64,000 nucleotides of DNA from Tubiluchus corallicola (taxonomy: Eukaryota > Priapulida > Priapulimorpha > Priapulimorphida > Tubiluchidae): NCBI GenBank assembly GCA_030141605.1, contig JAQGDQ010000416.1, positions 62,001 to 126,000 of the forward strand, read 5' to 3'. A model generated the notes under the pieces. It did not search any database and was not told the origin of the DNA. It saw only the letters and a program-made list of their open reading frames with translations. How positions within the stretch are numbered: position 1 is the stretch's first letter; each line of letters opens with the position of its first letter. Below, one piece after another: positions 27,705 to 64,000 of the stretch. A program made the translations under genes and the position numbers.

Positions 27705-29406
27705 AATTTTTTTTCCTTATGTCCTATAGTTACTATAGCTGGAAGTCAGCCAATAAACAGACAAAGTTCATAAGAATTATTAATGACAGAACAACAGTAT
27801 ATTTACATCTGTTATTCGGACTGGACAAGCAAACGGACTAAAGTAACTACGTAGCACTGTAAAAATAGGCGTTCAGGGTTGTTTTATAATATTACTGAAA
27901 GTAGCTTTTTGGCCACTTAGCTAACATGACACTCAACATGACGCTAACATAAGCAGTGGCTGCTAACCACGCTAACAGCCAGGATGCGCAGCCTGTTAAA
28001 ATGAAACATTTTGATGTAAACTTTAAAGCCTTGCTCGTGAAATTACCACGAAGCTTGTAAAGTGTAAAATGGCATGGATTAGTGAGCAAGTCTTCTCACT
28101 GTGTTATTACTTGGTCATCGGATAGCAGAAACAGAAACTCAGTAGCTAAGTAAATCTATCGCATTTTCAAAGCAAACACGTACGTAGTATATCCACATTC
28201 ACTGAAGAATACACTAATGACAACATTATAAAGCGCGAGCTACTAATTATTCAGCTCAGCGAGGGAATAAACATTGCAAAATCTGCTTTTATCACAACGA
28301 CAAATACTCCCCGCTAGCATGAGGCATGTAAGAACAGTCTGCATGTCTCCGTGGAAAGACTTTATGAAACGAAAAGTAAACAGTACTAGTATAGGAAAAC
28401 CAAAAGACAATTAAAACTCCTTCAGGACCGCAACTTTCAAAATAAGTCTTGATTTAAAACTTTTCTGCTACTGTATGAACACAGACGTAACTAAATGATT
28501 GTACATTCGATACAGTTCTATTCAAGAGAATCCGAGATTCTATCCAATCATGCTATTTATTTAAACATTTATAAGTGATTTAATTGAATAAAACTAAGAA
28601 GAACACGCCCATTTCAGGCATTCCAATTTAGACAATGAAACAGCATAACCTGGTGTACACTTGCGCGATCGAACACACTACTTTTATTGATCGCATGCTT
28701 GCTATTTATTGATCACCAAGCGTCATACTGAGTTATATAACTTTGACGCAAAGTTTTTTGGGCTATACTATAAAATTCACTTTTCTTCATCTTTAATCAT
28801 CTTGTGGTGCCTAATGTCGTGTAGCTTATGCACCATATCTCATGTCAAAACACTGTCTTGTCAAAAGCGTGCTGAAAGTACATATCAAAAGGCATGGAAA
28901 AGATTTTGGGAAAATACGCAACGCATGTGACATGTGCGATGCAGTTTCAAAACTTTTGCACTGTCCAACGCCCGAGACAAGTATGTATTAGCATTTAGTT
29001 CGTTCTCTATACCTGAACTTTATAATAACCTCGCACTATTTTCACCCAGTCAACTACTTTCTGTCACAGTGTAGAACAGAATGTACCTGTACTTACTTTA
29101 GTCAGATGTGCTGAGCTTACAAGCACGTTCATCACGCGAAAATTTTATGCGTTGGAGAATCTTATTACAAAATCACGATGCTTTACAAACCACTTATGAT
29201 GAATCTCATTTTTTCGATTTTTGTCAGAAATATTCTTGAAATCTGAATCCATTTCTGCATGAAATCGGATCCTGATTGCAAGAGCAATTTCACGAAACTT
29301 GACAGTATACTTTTCTTACCGCTACATATGCAGAAATGTGAAGCAGTTCTTGAATTAAATGTGAAACTGTCAGTATAAAACGTAAAGGCTTGCTTTGCTT
29401 CAGCTG

Positions 29407-29784
<378 letters not shown>

Positions 29785-31163
29785 AACGACGACGATGCGA
29801 GTATTTTTTTATCTACTCAGCCTACTCAATATCCTACTCAACAAAAGACAACTAAATGAAAGCACTTGTTATTTAAACTAAATAGATCGTATGTGCCCCT
29901 TGTTGCCTCGCCTTTGTTGATCACCCAGAGATGAAAATTTCATCTAATATTGATGAAAAAGATTTTGTCAACAATGAAATGCTTTAGCGACAAAAATGCA
30001 GCAGCTGGCTTCCTCGCGTATACGCAGGCGCTTTGTTTAGAACATGCGCCTATGTGATGAAAAGAGAAACACGCTGTCCACTCTCTTAATGCGTACGTGC
30101 ACTGATCCAGGGCCAGCGATAGTCTCTTCTCTGGCTTTTTTCCGATAATATTTGAAAAGATGAGAATATGTTTATTCAACAGGGAACTAGCAGCGTGAAA
30201 GCGCCTACTCGTGATACACGCATTTGTTGATTTGCGCGAGCCTGCATGTAGGCAATTAGGGCGATTATATACGAACTGTGACAATTTGCTGAAGCCACTC
30301 TGTCAAAATCACCTGCATTTTGCAAATGCGTCAGAAATACCGATTTCATGTGAAATGTGGTATTAATCTCGTCGTACAAGTTTAGCATGAATAAATGCAA
30401 ACCTAATGTAACGTGTGTGCATTGTAAAGAAGGCAGTCGACTTTGACGTTTTTTGCTGTGAGAATGATTATCGATGAAAGATCAATCATTATTGATTGAC
30501 GCTCAGCAAAATAAGTTCAACGTACATAAAATAGTGAGCACTTTTGCTGTGAACTGTTTATATGGATACTAATTCAAAAACAGAACTTATTGTCTACTTA
30601 AATTTAGTCATCTACATGTGTAGCCTCGATGGCCACAGTCTGCGTGAGTTGTTTTTAGCATCCGTTCATGGATCCGCCCCAACAGTGTCGCCTTGCCGTA
30701 TTGGATTTAATGGAATATTTCTATTTTGTCAATAGTATTTCAAGCAAAACGTATTTCCGTCGAAATATATTGCCGCTCATTGATCGTGTATAATATTACA
30801 CGCACAGTGTTAAAGCCAGGACAGTGATTGCCTGACACCAGTAGCCTGAACAGCGGGTGCCTCATAACGCACAGTCCCAATCAAGCGTCTTTAAATTAAC
30901 GGAAATCGCGTGACCGTTTAAAGTCGAAAATCGAATTGCGTCAACAGCAAGAAATTACGCGGTTTACGCAGCTGCTACATGTGAACTTGCCAGAAAAAGT
31001 TCACCTTCTGACAGCAATGACTCAACTGTAGACAAGTGAAAAAATACTTATTTTAAACCACACGGTTTACATACTTTTTATATCTTTTATACCAAAAACA
31101 TAATTATAGAAACCGCAGAAGCCATACTTTTGCATACAATAAAGTAAAAAAGTTATAGACAAA

Positions 31164-62176
<31,013 letters not shown>

Positions 62177-64000
62177 TTAAAATTTCCCTTACCGAATATC
62201 CGTTTAGACGGACATAAATATACAATAAAGAGTGACCAAGGGTGTTGCCACACTGGCAGAGAATGTACCAAAGAGAAATAGTTCACAAAAGAAGCAAAAG
62301 AAAAAGAAGACAGAGCGAAAAATTAATGTTCTTGAAAGTGAAAAATAGGATTCCACGGTGAAGAGACACATAAACATGTCCGCGACCGCAGAAAATGTGC
62401 CAAAACGAACAGGCACAGTGAACATGTTTATGAACACAGCTGTTCATAAGAGTAAAGAATGAACAGCTGTTCATAAGAGTAAAGCATGATCACTATGTTA
62501 ACATATTCACTAAATTATAGAAAATACCAGAATGGGCAGACCCAATAAACGAGGACCGAGAAGGAGCTAGGATAACAAAATTTAATGACATAAATAAGCT
62601 AAACTCGGCGAAGACGTTAATGAAAATAGAAAAGTGCCAGAACATGCTGATCGACCTTCTATATTCATAGCATCAGTAAAAACATCAGGAGACAAAACCA
62701 GCGACATGGCGATAAGAAATGAACATCTTAACGAGAGCTGAGAAAGTCCCAAAACAAAGATTCCCAAAACACATGTTATCGAATGTGGCAAATGATTACA
62801 GACCAGCTGAAAATGTTCAATAAATTAAAAAGCATGTATATCAGAGATTGGATCACATGCCTACGCCAGGATTAAAGTGTTCAAATGAGAAAAAAGGCAC
62901 TGCGTGGTATTTCACTTGATAAAGTGTGTTTCTGGCACACTATAAGCGATTTCTTGAACATCTTAACTAGAATGAAAAGTGGACGACACTGAATAACAAG
63001 CCAATGAACGCGCTCTTAAGAGCAAAAATTGCACTCAAACTAGGAGACTTGGTAAATTCAGATTCAAAATTGAGGTGGAACGCGGCAGAACGCAGTTGCA
63101 CTCATTAAAACGTCTCGTTTGTTAATAATTGACCAGTATAAGAGTTCATGGAGCGAATCTCTTGAGCTTACAATCATGTCCAAGACTTCTTAGCACCTGA
63201 TAATTCTTTTTTCGATAATTTTACTACGAAATAAGTAAAAGCAAATGGCTGTAACCAGGCACACAATTGTCATAAAAAATCAAATTTTTGTTCTAACTTA
63301 AATTTCTTGCTCATTTTCATTTGTTTGTTGTTTTTGCATTGAAGTACGCATCGAAGAACGGATTGATGACACGTTTAAAAATGATGAAGATTTCTCGTGA
63401 TGTTCCTTCACAACATACGCAGCCTACACACGCTTTTTATTAGAAGCTGGTTTGTTATGAAAAAACGGTTTTTTAATACGGGCTGAATCAAGGTTATAGG
63501 CACCGCAGTATATCGGTGTATAGGCCTCATCTTTACTTTTGTATCAAATACCAAAGGCATGAGGTCCCAAACACTTTTATTTCTTTGTGCCTGAGGACTC
63601 AAAATAACACAAAATCTATAATAAAGTGGACTTTGATGAGGTGCCCATTTTTATTTCATTATTTAATGCCAGCAGGGTCCTAGTGCCTAAAGCCTCACTA
63701 TTATTTGGAAAAGCAAAGATGCAGCCTCAGACCCCAACTTATAGATGGGGCCTCAGGCCTCACCCGTTGATTCACTGCAGCACTGTAGACCTGAGCTTTA
63801 TTTGTAAACAACATTTGCTACATATACAGGCTTATAACAATTTAACTTAATGTGGGTGTGACATATATAGTGCAGACCCTATAAATTCTTATTTTTACAT
63901 GGCTTACTTTTTTGAACGAAATTGTACCTCGTCAGCAACATAATAGGTTTCAGTATCATCGCCTTTCATTCTAAAATTCATTTTTTCTGTCACTACAATC
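62177..64000. other. Downstream of the channel gene, no gene recognised
   Basis: After the polyadenylation signal the sequence is AT-rich. A 27-bp tandem duplication around GAACAGCTGTTCATAAGAGT lies at about 62433-62486. Frames at 63408-63602 and 63626-63850 have no recognisable content; the latter includes several AGGCCTCA/GCCTCAC words suggesting an undefined repeat. Confidence 0.5.
62224..62229 (+). terminator. Polyadenylation signal of the channel gene
   Basis: AATAAA 48 bp after the stop codon, in TATACAATAAAGAGTG. The short spacing would give a very short 3' UTR; other AATAAA-like words follow further down. Confidence 0.55.

Noticed and set aside
29940-30284. 114-codon minus-strand frame near the channel gene
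   Set aside because: No recognisable motif, no splice context, and a length compatible with chance.
30625-30690. Possible tRNA-like A and B boxes (TGGCCACAG, GTTCATGGATCC)
   Set aside because: No cloverleaf can be drawn and the spacing and flanks are poor; a chance match is likelier.

Overview
This window is animal nuclear DNA, most likely from an invertebrate. It is AT-rich, its genes are split by GT-AG introns, and it is full of microsatellites, minisatellites and decayed transposons. Only two protein-coding genes can be supported. Both were assembled exon by exon, with splice sites and reading phases that close exactly. They lie head to head, about 9 kb apart. The phylum cannot be named from the sequence. 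The channel type argues against a vertebrate, because it resembles the invertebrate CNGL group.

Region 1-7226 is non-coding. It holds a minisatellite, a mariner-like MITE with 80-bp inverted repeats, and copies of a CAC-rich dispersed repeat. Region 7227-22144 (minus strand) is a complete ten-exon cyclooxygenase (prostaglandin G/H synthase) gene predicting 588 residues. It has a signal peptide, EGF module, membrane-binding helices, haem peroxidase/cyclooxygenase domain with the catalytic residues kept, COX-2-like side-pocket residues (Arg503, Val513), and an exact KDEL C-terminus. Its introns carry hAT-like elements and a GTACGG minisatellite.

Region 22145-31163 is the shared upstream interval. 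It has a candidate solo LTR, a fold-back-like element whose arms contain a 20-bp tandem repeat, and a GAT microsatellite. No other gene was recognised there.

Region 31164-62176 (plus strand) is a complete five-exon cyclic nucleotide-gated channel of the CNGL type, predicting 857 residues. It has S1-S6, a pore with the filter TMIGDLP, a C-linker, a cyclic-nucleotide-binding domain and a C-terminal coiled coil. Intron 1 is 24.3 kb long and holds degenerate LINEs, a Penelope-like fragment, a Harbinger-like MITE, a 380-bp fold-back repeat, a hAT MITE with a perfect 8-bp target duplication, and two large tetranucleotide arrays (CATT and AATG) that are reverse complements of each other. Intron 3 holds a second hAT element with a perfect 8-bp duplication. 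Region 62177-64000 shows a polyadenylation signal for the channel gene and no further gene.

The two genes act in different processes (prostanoid synthesis in the ER lumen; cyclic-nucleotide-gated cation conductance at the membrane). Nothing in the sequence shows that they work together, except that they could share upstream regulatory DNA.
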